From: JANOBJ01 sp031411575 | GTDB taxonomy: Bacteria; Pseudomonadota; Gammaproteobacteria; Burkholderiales; Burkholderiaceae_C | DNA length: 22,872 nucleotides | Assembly: GCA_031411575.1 (NCBI GenBank) | Contig: JANOBJ010000195.1 | Span: 1-22,872 of the forward strand | Reading direction: 5' to 3' | Shown here: one piece after another, positions 22,589-22,872 of the stretch | Layout: each line of letters starts with the position of its first letter | How positions within the stretch are numbered: the first letter of the stretch is position 1 | Notes under the pieces: model-generated | Told to the model about the DNA's origin: nothing | Seen by the model: only the letters and a program-made list of their open reading frames with translations | Database searches by the model: none | Translations under genes and position numbers: made by a program

Positions 22589-22872
22589 TTATTCGCGCGA
22601 CGGCGGTTCGGTGATGAAGCCAACGCGCGTGATGCCGGCCTGCTGCGCCGCCAGCACCGCGCGGCCCACGGCCTCGAAATCGGCGCGCGCGTCACCGCGG
22701 ATGTGCACCTCGGGCTGCGGTTGCTGGCGGGCCGCCCGGGCCAGGCGCTCGCGCAGCGCCAGCGCGTCGGGCAGCCGCGCGTCAAACCAGTAGGTGGCGC
22801 CGGCCCGGTCCACCGAAATCACGATGGTTTGCGCCTGCGCTTCGCGCATCGGGTTGGATTCTTTGGGCAGGC
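22589..22872 (-). CDS. ExbD/TolR-family protein (partial, N-terminus off window)
   Basis: Only the periplasmic domain is in the window. The frame stays open to the right edge with LPKESNP, the expected end of the membrane-proximal segment, then TIVISVDRAGATYWFDARLP, HIRGDARADFEAVGRAVLAAQQAGITRVGFITEP. This is the C-terminal ExbD/TolR fold, so the ATG at 22849 is an internal codon and the gene starts beyond 22872 with its membrane helix. It is a paralogue of the downstream ExbD-like protein, 11 nt away. Tandem exbD pairs after exbB are known in many proteobacteria. Confidence 0.85.
   Translation of the reverse strand, partial: LPKESNPMREAQAQTIVISVDRAGATYWFDARLPDALALRERLARAARQQPQPEVHIRGDARADFEAVGRAVLAAQQAGITRVGFITEPPSRE

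Noticed and set aside
21547..22785. 412-codon minus-strand open frame spanning the SDR and exbD-like genes
   Set aside because: It crosses genes on both strands in other frames and has no recognisable domain; the SDR and ExbD readings are clear.

Overview
The window is GC-rich, densely coding bacterial chromosome. The organism looks like a betaproteobacterium of the order Burkholderiales, most likely family Comamonadaceae. The grounds are the betaproteobacterial style of the AtpE-like subunit, a DUF2917 gene divergent from a GcvA-like LysR regulator, a complete TRAP transporter inside a sugar-acid-type operon, Tat-exported enzymes, and short TGGTCATTGTTTGCTAT hairpin repeats between genes. 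This placement is inference from gene style; no rRNA or tRNA is present to confirm it. I saw no CRISPR array, transposase, integrase or phage gene.

Layout. Positions 1-2144 (minus strand) hold an SDR oxidoreductase cut by the window edge, a Tat-exported intradiol dioxygenase and an RluA-type pseudouridine synthase. Positions 2275-2517 (plus) hold an F0 ATP synthase c subunit with no other ATP synthase gene near it. Positions 2649-4678 (minus) hold a coupled diheme/triheme cytochrome c pair. Positions 4742-5922 (minus) hold a coupled secreted FecR-domain protein and an OmpA-like lipoprotein. Positions 5994-9433 (minus) form an acyl-CoA operon: fatty acyl-CoA ligase, FabG-like SDR and dienoyl-CoA-reductase-like SDR. 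Two plus-strand singletons follow, an EEP-family hydrolase and a DUF808 membrane protein.

Positions 11756-18829 (minus) are the centrepiece, an eight-gene catabolic operon. In transcription order it encodes an SMP-30/gluconolactonase-like lactonase, a GntR/FCD regulator, an isopropylmalate/tartrate-dehydrogenase-like enzyme, a Gfo/Idh/MocA oxidoreductase, the TRAP proteins DctP, DctQ and DctM, and a small ABM-fold protein. Gaps are 3-30 nt, with two 4-nt stop/start overlaps. Two 12-bp perfect palindromes sit at its promoter/start region. The set is consistent with uptake and oxidation of one sugar acid or other hydroxy-carboxylate, whose identity the sequence does not reveal.

The right end (18830-22872) holds a predicted Tat-exported nucleoside-deaminase-like enzyme, the DUF2917/LysR divergent pair, a (3R)-hydroxyacyl-CoA-dehydrogenase-like SDR, and two ExbD/TolR-type genes, the second cut by the window edge. 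Four copies of a roughly 70-bp imperfect repeat ending in a TGCTAT/ATAGCA hairpin lie between genes, all in the same orientation. No gene-free stretch exceeds 300 bases.
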